The position numbers were made by a program, and so were the translations under genes. From Dactylosporangium vinaceum (GTDB taxonomy: Bacteria; Actinomycetota; Actinomycetes; Mycobacteriales; Micromonosporaceae), in contig NZ_CP061913.1 in NCBI RefSeq assembly GCF_019904175.1, positions 9,238,001 to 9,302,000 on the forward strand: a stretch of 64,000 nt of DNA. The letters run 5' to 3'. The notes under the pieces are model-generated. The model saw nothing but the letters and a program-made list of their open reading frames with translations, was not told where the DNA came from and ran no database searches. This document shows, piece by piece, positions 49,210 through 58,116 of the stretch. Position 1 is the first letter of the stretch. Each line of letters begins with the position of its first letter.

Positions 49210-50614
49210 CGGCGATCTCATCTATGTCGTCGGGGAGGAACGGGGCGAGCGGGGGCAGCTGCTCAACACTGTTGAGCCCGAGCTTCTCCAGGAACAGCGT
49301 GGTCGTGCGGTACAGGAACGCACCGCTCTCCGGCTCACTGCCGATCTCTTCGATCAGCCCTCGCAGTACCAGCGTACGGACAACCCCGTCACAGTTCACA
49401 CCGCGGATGGCCGAGATGCGCGACCTGGTTACCGGCTGCTTGTACGCAATCACAGCCAGTGTCTCCAGCGCCGCCTGCGTGAGCCGGATCTGCTGCCCGT
49501 CGAGCACGAACTTCTCGACGTAACTGGCATACTCCGGCCGCGTGTAGAGTCGCCACCCACCGGCGACCCGCCGAAGATCGAACCCGAACCCCATCCGGGT
49601 GTACTCCTCCGACGCCGCCACCAGCGCCGACAGCACCCGCTCGACCGGCTGCTCCAGCACCTGGGCGAGCATCATCTCCCCGGTCGGCTCGTCGACGACG
49701 AGCAGGATCGCCTCGAGCGCCGCCCGCAGCTCGGCGTCGCCCATCTCCGGCTTCTCAGCAGCCGGGGCCTCCGGCGCCTTACCCGCCGCTGCCAACCCGG
49801 GAAGCACCGCAGGCGCCGACTCACTTTCCGCCGAAGGCGCAGACCCCTCCGCAGCCCCGACCGCCGGCTCGCCCTCGGCCGGCTCCGTCTCGGCCGGCTC
49901 CACTGCGTCACCCTCGGCAGCCCCAGAGGTAACGCCGATTGCCACCGGAGCCTGACGCTCAACCTCACCTTCAGGCCCAGCGTCAGCTTCCGCCTCCAAC
50001 CGGCCCTCAACCCCGACATCGCCCGCCGCCACCACCGGCTCAGGCTCCACCGCGGGCTCGACCGAAGCCTCAGGCTCGACCAGCACCTCGGGCTCGACCG
50101 ACGCTCCCGGCCCGGCGGGCACCTCAGACTCGACCGACGCTCCCGGCCCGGCCGGCACCTCAGACTCGACCGTCACCTCGGGCTCGACCGAGACTTCGGG
50201 GTCGACCGGCACCTCAGGCTCGACCAAGGCTTGCGGCTCAGCCGGCACCTCAGGCTCGACCGAGGCTTCCGGCTCGGCCGGCGGCTCAGGCTCGGCCGGC
50301 ACCTCGGCCCCGCGCTCCGGCGACGACTCCACCTCAGCGTCGGCCGCGGCGGCCGGCTCGAGCTCCGGGCCGGTTGCCGACTCCCGCGAGGGCTCGGCCG
50401 CGGCATCGGTCTCGAGGTCTAGTAGAGGGTTGGGCGCGTCTTCAGGTACGACGGCGGGCTCTGGGTCTGCGGCTTCTTCCTCGGCGTCCGACTGCCACTG
50501 CAGGTCGGGGAAGGACTGGGGTGGCGCCTCGGGCTTCGGACGGGCCCACGGCGGGACCCAGCTCGCGGCCTGATCGGCCAGCGAGCCCGAAGGCTTCTCG
50601 TCCTCAGCGTTCAC
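49196..50614 (-). CDS. scpB: Condensin subunit ScpB with long acidic repeat extension
   Basis: 472-aa SMC-complex subunit. The C-terminal ~190 residues are the normal ScpB tandem winged helices: ELRAALEAILLVVDEPTGE, GWRLYTRPEYASYVEKFV, ALETLAVIAYKQPVTRSRI and IRGVNCDGVVRTLVLRGLIEE. The N-terminal ~280 residues are Glu/Pro/Val/Ala-rich repeats (SVEPEV, PAGPGASVESEV) and strongly acidic, whereas typical ScpB proteins total about 180-250 aa. GTG 50614 overlaps the scpA stop (GTGA), so translation is coupled and the extension is genuinely in the frame. The tail could be a disordered interaction or solubility arm. Confidence 0.93.
   Translation of the reverse strand: MNAEDEKPSGSLADQAASWVPPWARPKPEAPPQSFPDLQWQSDAEEEAADPEPAVVPEDAPNPLLDLETDAAAEPSRESATGPELEPAAAADAEVESSPERGAEVPAEPEPPAEPEASVEPEVPAEPQALVEPEVPVDPEVSVEPEVTVESEVPAGPGASVESEVPAGPGASVEPEVLVEPEASVEPAVEPEPVVAAGDVGVEGRLEAEADAGPEGEVERQAPVAIGVTSGAAEGDAVEPAETEPAEGEPAVGAAEGSAPSAESESAPAVLPGLAAAGKAPEAPAAEKPEMGDAELRAALEAILLVVDEPTGEMMLAQVLEQPVERVLSALVAASEEYTRMGFGFDLRRVAGGWRLYTRPEYASYVEKFVLDGQQIRLTQAALETLAVIAYKQPVTRSRISAIRGVNCDGVVRTLVLRGLIEEIGSEPESGAFLYRTTTLFLEKLGLNSVEQLPPLAPFLPDDIDEIADAQR
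50093..50164 (-). repeat. 36-bp direct repeat within scpB expansion
   Basis: Two adjacent 36-bp units (50093-50128 and 50129-50164) differ by one base. They lie within a wider stretch (about 49900-50580) of related CTCGACC/CACCTC words that encode the acidic VEPEV-type repeats. Confidence 0.85.
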
Positions 50615-51684
50615 GCTTCCACCTCGTCGTGCGGGTCCGGCTCCGAAGCATCCAACGATTCCCCGGCATCCGCCAATTCGGCCGCCTCGCCCTCGGCCGC
50701 CCCGTCCTCGGCCGCCCCGTCGGTGGGAGCCCCGTCGGTGGGAGCCGGGCTCGCGTCGGCCGGTGCGCCCTCGAACTCGTCGACCTGGATGTCGACGCCG
50801 ACGTCCTCGGTGGCCGTCCAGCGGACCGTCAGCTCCCCGAGCGCGAGGGGCTGCTCGAAGTTGATGAGGTTCTCCCGGTACAACTCCAGCAGCGCCAGGA
50901 AGCGGGCCACCACCTCCAGGGTCGACTCGCAGTCGATGCACAGGGCGGTGAAGGTCGCCTCACCCTGCTCGATGAGCCGGTCGCGCAGGATGTTGGCGTG
51001 CTCGCGGACGCTTACCCGCACCTGGTGGATGTGGGCGACCGAGACCACCGGCACGACCTTGGGCGTGAACACCTTGACGGCCAGCTTGAGCAGCCGCTCC
51101 GGGCCGACGTGCAGGACCAGGTCGGGCAGGGCCTCGGCGTAGCGGGGCTCCAGGGAGACGGCGCGCGGGTAGCGGCGGGAGCCGACGGCCTCCAGGCCCT
51201 GGATGTGGGCGGCCGCCTCCTTGAACGCCTTGTACTGCAGCAGCCGCGCGAACAGCAGGTCGCGCGCCTCGAGCAGGGCGAGGTCCTCCTCGTTCTCGAC
51301 CGTCGCCGAGGGCAGCAGCCGGGCCGCCTTGAGGTCGAGCAGGGTCGCCGCGATCACCAGGAACTCCGACGCCTCGTCGAGGTCCCAGTCGTCGCCCATC
51401 GCCCGGATGTAGGCGATGAAGTCGTCGGTCACCGTGTGCAGCGCGACCTCGGTGACGTCGAGCTTGTGCTTGCCGATCAGCTGCAGCAGGAGGTCGAACG
51501 GGCCCTCGAAGTTGGCCAGCTTGACCTTGAACCCGGTGGTCGCGACGTCGGCCGCGGCCGGCGAGCCGGATTGGCCGGCGTCCGGCGAGCCGGGCACCGC
51601 GGCGGCCGGCGGCTCAGCGTCCGGCGAGTCGGGCGCGGCGATGTCCGCCACGACCGCAGGCGTCTCCACCACCGGCTCAGTCAC
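50611..51684 (-). CDS. scpA: Condensin subunit ScpA
   Basis: 357-aa kleisin of the Smc-ScpAB complex. The conserved N-terminal domain starts after a ~50-residue Ala/Pro/Asp-rich leader: FKVKLANFEGPFDLLLQLIGKHKLDVTEVAL, then DDWDLDEASEFLVIAATLLDLKAARLLP. The C-terminal winged helix (FTALCIDCESTLEVVARFLALLELYRENLI) binds the Smc head. An acidic tail of ~70 residues (GAPTDGAAEDGAAEGEAAE) follows. GTG 51684 is the start. It is coupled to scpB and follows parA. Confidence 0.95.
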   Translation of the reverse strand: MTEPVVETPAVVADIAAPDSPDAEPPAAAVPGSPDAGQSGSPAAADVATTGFKVKLANFEGPFDLLLQLIGKHKLDVTEVALHTVTDDFIAYIRAMGDDWDLDEASEFLVIAATLLDLKAARLLPSATVENEEDLALLEARDLLFARLLQYKAFKEAAAHIQGLEAVGSRRYPRAVSLEPRYAEALPDLVLHVGPERLLKLAVKVFTPKVVPVVSVAHIHQVRVSVREHANILRDRLIEQGEATFTALCIDCESTLEVVARFLALLELYRENLINFEQPLALGELTVRWTATEDVGVDIQVDEFEGAPADASPAPTDGAPTDGAAEDGAAEGEAAELADAGESLDASEPDPHDEVEA

Positions 51685-51722
51685 CCGAAGAACCTAGCGC
51701 ACGAACAGCGAAAAGCCCCTAC

Positions 51723-52664
51723 TCACAGCCGCCGCTCGGCCTGCTGGGCGATGACCTCACGGGCCAGCTGCCGGTAGTTGCGGGCCCCCGACGACGACGG
51801 GTCGAGCGTCGTGATGGGAGCACCGGCGACAGTCGACTCCGGGAACTTCACGGTCTTCGTGATGACGGTCTGGTACACCTTGTCGCCGAACGCCTCCACG
51901 ACGCGCTGCAGCACCTGGCGGCAGTGCGTGGTGCGGCTGTCGTACATGGTCGCGAGGATGCCCTCGAGCTCCAGGTCGAAGTTGAGCCGCTCGCGCACCT
52001 TGTCGATGGTGTCCAGCAGCAGCGCGACGCCGCGGAGCGAGAAGAACTCGCACTCCAGCGGGATCATCACGCCGTGCGCGACGGTGAGCGCGTTGATCGC
52101 CAGCAGGCCGAGGGACGGCTGGCAGTCGATCAGGATGTAGTCGTACTCCTTGAGCACCGGGCGCAGCACCCGGGCCAGGGCCATCTCGCGGGCGACCTCG
52201 GTGACGAGCTGGATCTCGGCCGCCGAGAGGTCGATGTTCGCGGGCAGCAGGTGCAGCCCGGCGATGTCCGTTTTGATCCGGATGTCCTCGACCGTCACGT
52301 CGGAGTCCATCAGGATGTTGTAGATCGTGAGGTCGAGGTTGTGCGGGTTGACGCCGAGGCCGACCGACAGGGCGCCCTGGGGGTCGAAGTCGACGAGCAG
52401 CACGCGCCGGCCGTACTCCGCCAGTGCCGCACCCAGGTTGATGGTCGACGTGGTCTTGCCGACGCCGCCCTTCTGGTTGGCCATGGCGATGATCCGCGCC
52501 GGGCCGTGCCTGTCCATCGGCATCGGCTCGGGGATCGGCTTGCGCATCGTGTATGCCGTCGGGTCGGCCGGACCCAGCTCAGCGCCGAGGTCCAGCGAAG
52601 CCCGCTCCTGCTCGGCGCGCATCGTCGTGGTCCACGACTCCGCCTGGTCGCCCATGCCTGTCAT
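51723..52664 (-). CDS. ParA-family chromosome partitioning ATPase
   Basis: 313-aa ParA/Soj-type ATPase. The deviant Walker A is KGGVGKT (residues 65-71). LLVDFDPQGALSVGLG and ILIDCQPSLGLLAINAL are the A' and B motifs. A ~55-residue N-terminal extension precedes the fold. No parB lies nearby; this is the parA paralogue commonly located upstream of scpAB in actinobacteria, not the oriC copy. It probably assists chromosome organisation with Smc-ScpAB. Confidence 0.93.
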   Translation of the reverse strand: MTGMGDQAESWTTTMRAEQERASLDLGAELGPADPTAYTMRKPIPEPMPMDRHGPARIIAMANQKGGVGKTTSTINLGAALAEYGRRVLLVDFDPQGALSVGLGVNPHNLDLTIYNILMDSDVTVEDIRIKTDIAGLHLLPANIDLSAAEIQLVTEVAREMALARVLRPVLKEYDYILIDCQPSLGLLAINALTVAHGVMIPLECEFFSLRGVALLLDTIDKVRERLNFDLELEGILATMYDSRTTHCRQVLQRVVEAFGDKVYQTVITKTVKFPESTVAGAPITTLDPSSSGARNYRQLAREVIAQQAERRL

Positions 52665-52838
52665 CGCTGGTCTTCGCCCCTCCCGGCGGCAGTGGCTCCG
52701 CCCCGGAGGAGCCGAGATCGGCGCCGGCCTTGTGGGGGAGCGAGTCAGCCGTTGCCCGACTGTACCGCCCCTGCAGGGTACATATCGCGCCGCGCGCCCG
52801 GCGTGTCGCGAAGCTCATCGTTGGGTACGGTCATTGCC

Positions 52839-54152
52839 GTGTTGGGACCAGGGGACGTGCTCGGCGACCGGTACCGCCTCGAGGAGTTCGTCGCCAGCGG
52901 CGGCATGGGGCAGGTCTTCCGCGCCACCGACAAGACGCTCGGCCGTACGGTGGCCGTGAAGGTGCTGCTGCCCGGCCACATGAGCAACACCGAGTTCGGC
53001 CGCCGGTTCCGCTCGGAGGCCCGGATCATGGCCTCGCTCGGCCACCCCGGCGTCGTCGGCGTCTACGACTACGGCGAGACCCCCGAGGGGACGCTGTTCC
53101 TGGTCATGGCCTTCGTCGACGGCCGCCCGCTGGGTGAGCTGATCAACGAGCACGGCACCCTGCCCGTCGGGCAGACCCTCGACATCGTCGCCCAGGCCGC
53201 CGACGCGCTGCACGCCGCCCACGAGCGCGGCATCATCCACCGCGACGTGAAGCCCGGCAACCTCCTGGTCACCGAGTCCGGCGCGGTCACCCTCGTCGAC
53301 TTCGGCGTGGCCCGCTCGTCCGATGTGACATCGGTGACGAAGGTGAACGCCGTCATCGGCACCGCGCTGTACATGTCCCCGGAGCAGGCGTCGGGCCGCC
53401 CGATCTCCCCGGCGGCGGACATCTATGCGCTGGGCGTGGTGGCCTACCACTGCGTCACCGGCGCCCCGCCCTTCAACGGCAACTCGCCGCTGGAGATCGC
53501 CCTGAAGCACCTGCAGGACGAGCCGCCCCCGCTCCCGGAAACCGTCCCGGTCGCCACCCGCGCCCTGATCGAGCGCGCGATGGCGAAGAACCCGGAGGAC
53601 CGCTACCCGACCGCCGCCGCCATGGCCTCGGCCGCCCGCGCGGCCGGCCACGGCACCATCGAGGACCCGGTCGCCATCCCGGTCCGCGCCGCCGCCCCCA
53701 CCGTCGTCGTCACCCCGCCCACCCCGGACGGCGCCGACGACGGCAAACCGGGCCGCCCGGCCTGGGTCCCGATCGTCGCCACCCTGGCCGGCATCGCCCT
53801 CATCACCGGCGTGGTCCTGGCCATCGTGGCCCTCTCCCGCGAGGTCTTCGACCCCAAGATCCCCGACGCCAAGCCCCCGTCGTCGGCCGCTGTCACACCG
53901 TCGGCCACGAACAAGGCCCCCGCCAACCCGGGGCCCTCGCACAACCAGTCACAGAACACCTCGACCGCCCCGGCCAGCCCGACGACGGCCGCCCCGCCGA
54001 GCTCTCCCGCGCCGGGCTCGCAGCCTCCGGCCTCCCCCACCCCGGACAAGGCCCCGACCACCACCGCCGCCCCGCCCCCGACCACGGGCCCCGCGACCCC
54101 GCCCCCGGCCTCGGTGGAGGCGACGATCGTGGTGGGCGGCAACGGCGGCTGA
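52839..54152 (+). CDS. Transmembrane Ser/Thr protein kinase (PknB-like)
   Basis: 437-aa eukaryotic-type kinase, GTG 52839. The kinase domain (11-270) has LGDRYRLEEFVASGGMGQVF, AVKVLLP (Lys41), HRDVKPGNLL, DFGVARS and MSPEQASGRPISPAADIYALG. One membrane helix (WVPIVATLAGIALITGVVLAIVAL) follows. The extracellular C-terminus is ~90 residues of Pro/Ser/Thr/Ala low complexity, without PASTA repeats. It is divergent from parA. Substrates are unknown. Confidence 0.94.
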   Translation: MLGPGDVLGDRYRLEEFVASGGMGQVFRATDKTLGRTVAVKVLLPGHMSNTEFGRRFRSEARIMASLGHPGVVGVYDYGETPEGTLFLVMAFVDGRPLGELINEHGTLPVGQTLDIVAQAADALHAAHERGIIHRDVKPGNLLVTESGAVTLVDFGVARSSDVTSVTKVNAVIGTALYMSPEQASGRPISPAADIYALGVVAYHCVTGAPPFNGNSPLEIALKHLQDEPPPLPETVPVATRALIERAMAKNPEDRYPTAAAMASAARAAGHGTIEDPVAIPVRAAAPTVVVTPPTPDGADDGKPGRPAWVPIVATLAGIALITGVVLAIVALSREVFDPKIPDAKPPSSAAVTPSATNKAPANPGPSHNQSQNTSTAPASPTTAAPPSSPAPGSQPPASPTPDKAPTTTAAPPPTTGPATPPPASVEATIVVGGNGG

Positions 54153-54373
54153 GCACAGCGCGCCGGTTCACCCGCAGCACCCGCGCAATAGCACTGCGTT
54201 GCCCGGGCCGGCCGGGTCGCAGCGGCGGCCGGCGCCGGCACACCGCCGCGGGCCCCGATGCCCGTCGAAACAGCCGGAAATCGGGGCGAACCGCCGACGA
54301 AATTTCCCCCGATCGTGTGCAACCCTTCCTCCGGGCAGCGCCGTCTACCCCCGGACGAAGGGAGCCCGAACGG

Positions 54374-55003
54374 GTGAACCAAGACGACGAGGCGCACTTC
54401 CGCGAATTCGTCACCGCACGATTCGACGGTCTGCGCTCGCTCGCCTATCTGACGTGCGGGGACTGGCACGCCGCCGAGGACGCGGTGGCCGCGTCGCTGG
54501 CGAAGCTGTATGTGCGCTGGACAAAGGTCGACACCCCGCTGGCGTACGTACGGCGGGCGATCGTGCACGCGCTTGTCGACGAGTCACGGCGGCCCTGGCG
54601 GCGCCGTGAGCGGTCGGCCGGATACGCGCTGCCCGAGCTGCCCGGCCCGGACCACGCCGATCAGGTCGACGAGCGGCTCCGGATCCGCGCCGCGCTCGCC
54701 CGTATGGCACCCGGCCAGCGCGCGGTGCTGGTGCTGCGGTACTACGAGGGGCTGAGCGTTGAAGAGACCGCCGAGGTGCTCGGCCGCCAGCCGGGGACCG
54801 TCAAGAGTCAGACCGCCCGCGGGCTCGCGGCGCTCAAGACACTGCTCGGCACGGACGAGCTCCGCGTCACGGACGACCTTTCAGCGGGCACTGCAAAGAG
54901 TGTCGGCCGCGAGCTGGATGGGAGGGAAGGGCATGGAACGGGATCTGCACACGCTGCTGACGTCGGTCCGGGACGACGCGCCGCCACCGCGGCTCAGCGT
55001 TGA
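54374..55003 (+). CDS. SigE-family ECF sigma factor
   Basis: 209-aa RNA polymerase sigma factor. Region 2 is FREFVTARFDGLRSLAYLTCGDWHAAEDAVAASLAKLY and region 4 is LARMAPGQRAVLVLRYYEGLSVEETAEVLGRQPGTVKSQTARGLAAL. GTG 54374 is preceded by GGGAG. The final ~45 residues after region 4 read through into the next gene, giving a 71-nt overlap in a different frame. Such tails vary in this family. It is paired with a single-pass membrane protein that may be its regulator. Confidence 0.92.
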   Translation: MNQDDEAHFREFVTARFDGLRSLAYLTCGDWHAAEDAVAASLAKLYVRWTKVDTPLAYVRRAIVHALVDESRRPWRRRERSAGYALPELPGPDHADQVDERLRIRAALARMAPGQRAVLVLRYYEGLSVEETAEVLGRQPGTVKSQTARGLAALKTLLGTDELRVTDDLSAGTAKSVGRELDGREGHGTGSAHAADVGPGRRAATAAQR

Positions 55004-56120
55004 CGACATCACCGCCGCGGGGCGGCACCTGGTGCGGCGCCGCCGGCGCAACGCCCTGCTCTCCTCCGCCGGCGGTGGCGTGGTCACGGCGATCGCCGCG
55101 GTCACCGCGGCCCTGATGCTCGCCGGCGGCCCCAGCACCCTGGCCCCGGCCGTCGACCCGAGCTCGCTGCCCAGCGCCGCCTCGCCGGCCCCGACCGCGT
55201 TCGCCGCGGCGCCGGCGTTCACCACGACGTACAAGGGCTTCCAGGCGAACGGCTACAAGGTCAGCGACCCCGACGTGGTCACCAACGCCTACCAGCAGTC
55301 CTCGATCGACGGCGCCGGCCCGATCCTCGATCCGTCGCCGCAGCAGACGGTCACCGGGGCGCCCGGGGCCCGGCCCGGTGGCTTCGCCGAGCTGTACCCC
55401 GGTGGAAGCCTTGTCGTGTACCGCCCCGACGCCTTCGACCCGTCGATGTTCCTGAAGGTCGCCGAGAAGATCCAGATGCCCAGCGGCGAGGGGCTGCTCG
55501 CGTACTCCGGCGGCGGCACCAACGGCCCGCTGGCCCCGTCGACGGCCGCCAAGGCCGCCATGGACCGGGGGCAGCTGATCCCGGCGCTGGCCTGGCAGTA
55601 CATGGACGGCGCCTGGGCGGCGATCTACTGGTCGTCGTGGGAGAACGTGCCCACGCGCGACGACCTGGTCGCCATCGCCGAAGGGCTCACCCCGGCGGCG
55701 CCGCGGCCGTTCCCGGTGGCGTTCCAGAGCGCGAACCCGATCAAGGGCTACCACCTGCTGGCGGCGAGCTACGGCGGCGACGTGCAGGACGCCGGCGACG
55801 TCGTGTCGTCGGTACGCCTGATCCAGCAGTACGTCCGGCTGCCCATCTTCGAGCCGTACGACTTCGCGGATGTCGGCGTGCTCACCCTCGCCGCCGGCCG
55901 GATCGACGCGGGGCCGAAGCTGGCCGGCCGGCTGGACTGTGACGGCGACCGGCTGCGCTGCACGAAGGTGCTGGACAGCGGCACGGTGTTCGTCATGGCC
56001 GAGGCCGACGGTTACAAGACGCCGGCCGGCGGCCAGCTCACCCAGATCACGCTGGGCATCAAGCCGCAGAACCTCGACAACGGCGAGAACTGGCCAACTG
56101 TCACGAAGGTCTACCAGTAA
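54933..56120 (+). CDS. Single-pass membrane protein downstream of SigE-type sigma
   Basis: 395-aa protein, ATG 54933 with GGAGGGAAGG upstream. The cytosolic N-terminus (MERDLHTLLTSVRDDAPPPRLSVDDI) and RRRRR stretch precede one membrane segment (SAGGGVVTAIAAVTAALML). The extracellular ~330 residues are unassigned. The MERDL..LL...DDAPPP-type N-terminus commonly follows SigE-family sigma genes in actinobacteria and suggests a membrane regulator or effector. No zinc-finger anti-sigma motif (HxxxCxxC) is present. It overlaps the sigma gene by 71 nt. Confidence 0.8.
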   Translation: MERDLHTLLTSVRDDAPPPRLSVDDITAAGRHLVRRRRRNALLSSAGGGVVTAIAAVTAALMLAGGPSTLAPAVDPSSLPSAASPAPTAFAAAPAFTTTYKGFQANGYKVSDPDVVTNAYQQSSIDGAGPILDPSPQQTVTGAPGARPGGFAELYPGGSLVVYRPDAFDPSMFLKVAEKIQMPSGEGLLAYSGGGTNGPLAPSTAAKAAMDRGQLIPALAWQYMDGAWAAIYWSSWENVPTRDDLVAIAEGLTPAAPRPFPVAFQSANPIKGYHLLAASYGGDVQDAGDVVSSVRLIQQYVRLPIFEPYDFADVGVLTLAAGRIDAGPKLAGRLDCDGDRLRCTKVLDSGTVFVMAEADGYKTPAGGQLTQITLGIKPQNLDNGENWPTVTKVYQ

Positions 56121-56364
56121 CGCGGCGGCACCCCGGAAATGTCACGTGCGCGTGGGCCGGGGTGCTGTTACCGTTGTCGCATGCGTTTCTGAGCCCGTTG
56201 ACGCCGCGCGCGCCGTCGCCGCACCGCTGATCCCGGTGCCGCTCGACGGCCCCCGTTGTGGGTTTCCTGCACTCTCCCGCTTCGTGCTCTCGCGCGGTCT
56301 CCGCTTGTTCACGCGCCTCGGATCCGGCGCACCAGCCGCAGCCAGTCCCGCGAAGGAGACGCTC

Positions 56365-56559
56365 ATGCCTGCCGTGAACGACGAGCCGAACGACACCACC
56401 GAGACGCCTGAGGACACCGCGCCCGCCAACCCGCTCGAGGCCATCCGCCGCGCCCAGGCCAACCGCACCTATCCGGGCCAGGACGGCACGGGCGGCCGGG
56501 GCGGCGTCGGCAAGGGCGGCAACCCGAAGGCGCCGAAGATGTACAACCGCCACAAGTAA
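56365..56559 (+). CDS. Small acidic-to-basic hypothetical protein
   Basis: 64-aa protein (MPAVNDEPNDTTETPEDTAP to PKAPKMYNRHK) with GAAGGAGA upstream. The N-terminus is acidic and the C-terminus is glycine-rich and basic (GGRGGVGKGGNPKAPK). It is probably disordered, with no membrane segment. Similar small proteins are frequent in actinobacteria but I cannot assign a function. It is convergent with the TetR gene, 8 nt apart. Confidence 0.65.
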   Translation: MPAVNDEPNDTTETPEDTAPANPLEAIRRAQANRTYPGQDGTGGRGGVGKGGNPKAPKMYNRHK

Positions 56560-56567
56560 CACACGGG

Positions 56568-57134
56568 TCAGAGGGCGGCCGTGAGGTACCGCTGCACGGT
56601 CGCCCCCACCCGCTGCACCACCTGCTCGGTCGTCATCGCCGCCACCGGCGGGATGCGCAGGATGTGCCTGCACATCGCGAGCCCGAGCATCTGCGTCGCC
56701 AGCAGCCCGGCCCGCTCGGCCGCCTCGTCCTCGCCGGCGCCGCTGAGCTGGCGCACCACGGGGACGATCTGGTCGCGGAACACGTCGCGCACCCGCTCGG
56801 CGACCGTGTCGTCGGTCGCGGCCGAGCGCAGCAGCGTCAGCAGGACGTCCCCGGTCGGATCGTCCTCCCAGCGCCGCACCCAGTGCCGCACGAGCTCCGC
56901 CCCCGCCCTCTCGGCCGGCAGCCCGGCCACGTCGGGCATCCGGAGATCGATGTCGACCGCGGCGGCGAAAAGCCGCTCCTTGTTGCCGTAGTACCGCATC
57001 ACCATCGACGGATCGATGGCGGCGTCGGCGGCGATGGCCCGGATCGTGGCCCGCTGATACCCGTCCTCGGCGAACCGCACCCGGGCGGCCCGCAGAATCG
57101 CGGCGCGCGTGGCGTCCGAGCGGCGAGCGGTCAT
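56568..57134 (-). CDS. TetR-family transcriptional regulator
   Basis: 188-aa regulator. The N-terminal HTH is RAAILRAARVRFAEDGYQRATIRAIAADAAIDPSMVMRYYGNKERLFAAAV, an exact TetR_N layout. The C-terminal helical domain (HWVRRWEDDPTGDVLLTLLRSAATDD) resembles the TetR_C group with a GDVLLTLLRSA segment. ATG 57134. It stands alone between xerD and a small gene, and its target is unknown. Confidence 0.94.
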   Translation of the reverse strand: MTARRSDATRAAILRAARVRFAEDGYQRATIRAIAADAAIDPSMVMRYYGNKERLFAAAVDIDLRMPDVAGLPAERAGAELVRHWVRRWEDDPTGDVLLTLLRSAATDDTVAERVRDVFRDQIVPVVRQLSGAGEDEAAERAGLLATQMLGLAMCRHILRIPPVAAMTTEQVVQRVGATVQRYLTAAL

Positions 57135-57177
57135 CCCCCGACCCTAAGCCAACAAGCGTTGGCACTACTCCACCGGG

Positions 57178-58110
57178 TCAGCGGGCGCGTGGATGGGCCG
57201 TTGCGTACACCTCGCGCAGGCGGTCGACGGTCACGAGCGTGTACACCTGCGTGGTCGTCACCGAAGCGTGCCCCAGCAGCTCCTGCACCACCCGGATGTC
57301 CGCTCCGCCGTCGAGCAGGTGCGTGGCGAACGAGTGACGCAGCGTGTGCGGCGAGACGCCCGCGGCCCCGTCGACCGGCAGTCCCGCCGCCGCGGCCGCC
57401 TTCCGCAGGATCGTCCACGCGCTCTGCCGTGACAGCGCTCCCCCGCGAGCGTTCAGGAACACCTGCGGGACCCCGGTGCCGTGCGCGGCGAGCGAGGGCC
57501 GGGCCCGCACCAGGTACGCGTCGAGCGCCGCCCGCGCGTAGCTGCCCATCGGCACCAGCCGCGTCTTGCCGCCCTTGCCGTGCAGCACGGCCATCCCGGG
57601 CCGCGCGTCCAGGTCGAGATCGTCGACGGCCAGGCCGACCGCCTCGGAGATGCGGGCACCGGTGCCGTAGAGGAACTCCAGCAGGGCCGCGTCCCGCAGA
57701 TCGAGCGGCCCGTTCGGCGCGACCGCGAGCAGGCGCGCCACCTGGTCCACGTCGAGCGCCTTGGGCAGTCGTTTCGGCAGCGCCGGCGGCTTGACCTCGC
57801 GCGACGGGTCGGTCGCCGCGAGCCCTTCCAGCAGCGCGAACCGGTGCAGCCCCCGGACCGCACTGGCGGCGCGCGCGGCCGAGGAGGCGGACAGCGGCGG
57901 CGTGTCACCGGCCGGGGCGCGCAGGTCGGCCACGTGCGCGGCGATGTCCCGGGCGGTCACCGCGGCGAGGTCGGTGATGCCCGCCGCGACCAGCCACTCG
58001 ACGTAGCGGTCGAGGTCGCGGCGGTACGACAGCAGCGTGTTGGCGGCCAGCGCCCGCTCCACCGTGAGGTGATCGAGGTAGGAGTCGACGGAGCGGCGCA
58101 GATCCACCAT
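57178..58110 (-). CDS. xerD: Tyrosine recombinase XerD
   Basis: 310-aa site-specific recombinase for chromosome dimer resolution at dif with XerC. The N-terminal SAM-like domain (SVDSYLDHLTVERALAANTLLSYRRDLDRY) is followed by the catalytic domain with the full set R (GTGARISE), K (GKGGKTR), H-x-x-R (SPHTLRHSFATHLL), H (LGHASVTTTQ) and nucleophile Y (VYTLV). ATG 58110. It is adjacent to ald (6 nt) and belongs to the conserved ald-xerD-parA-scpAB order. No integrase-type insertion features are seen, so it is not a mobile element. Confidence 0.95.
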   Translation of the reverse strand: MVDLRRSVDSYLDHLTVERALAANTLLSYRRDLDRYVEWLVAAGITDLAAVTARDIAAHVADLRAPAGDTPPLSASSAARAASAVRGLHRFALLEGLAATDPSREVKPPALPKRLPKALDVDQVARLLAVAPNGPLDLRDAALLEFLYGTGARISEAVGLAVDDLDLDARPGMAVLHGKGGKTRLVPMGSYARAALDAYLVRARPSLAAHGTGVPQVFLNARGGALSRQSAWTILRKAAAAAGLPVDGAAGVSPHTLRHSFATHLLDGGADIRVVQELLGHASVTTTQVYTLVTVDRLREVYATAHPRAR

Positions 58111-58116
58111 GGTGTT

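Noticed and set aside
57178..58110. Integrase marking a mobile element
   Set aside because: It is the XerD-type recombinase in its conserved position next to ald and parA/scpAB, with no attachment repeats noticed.
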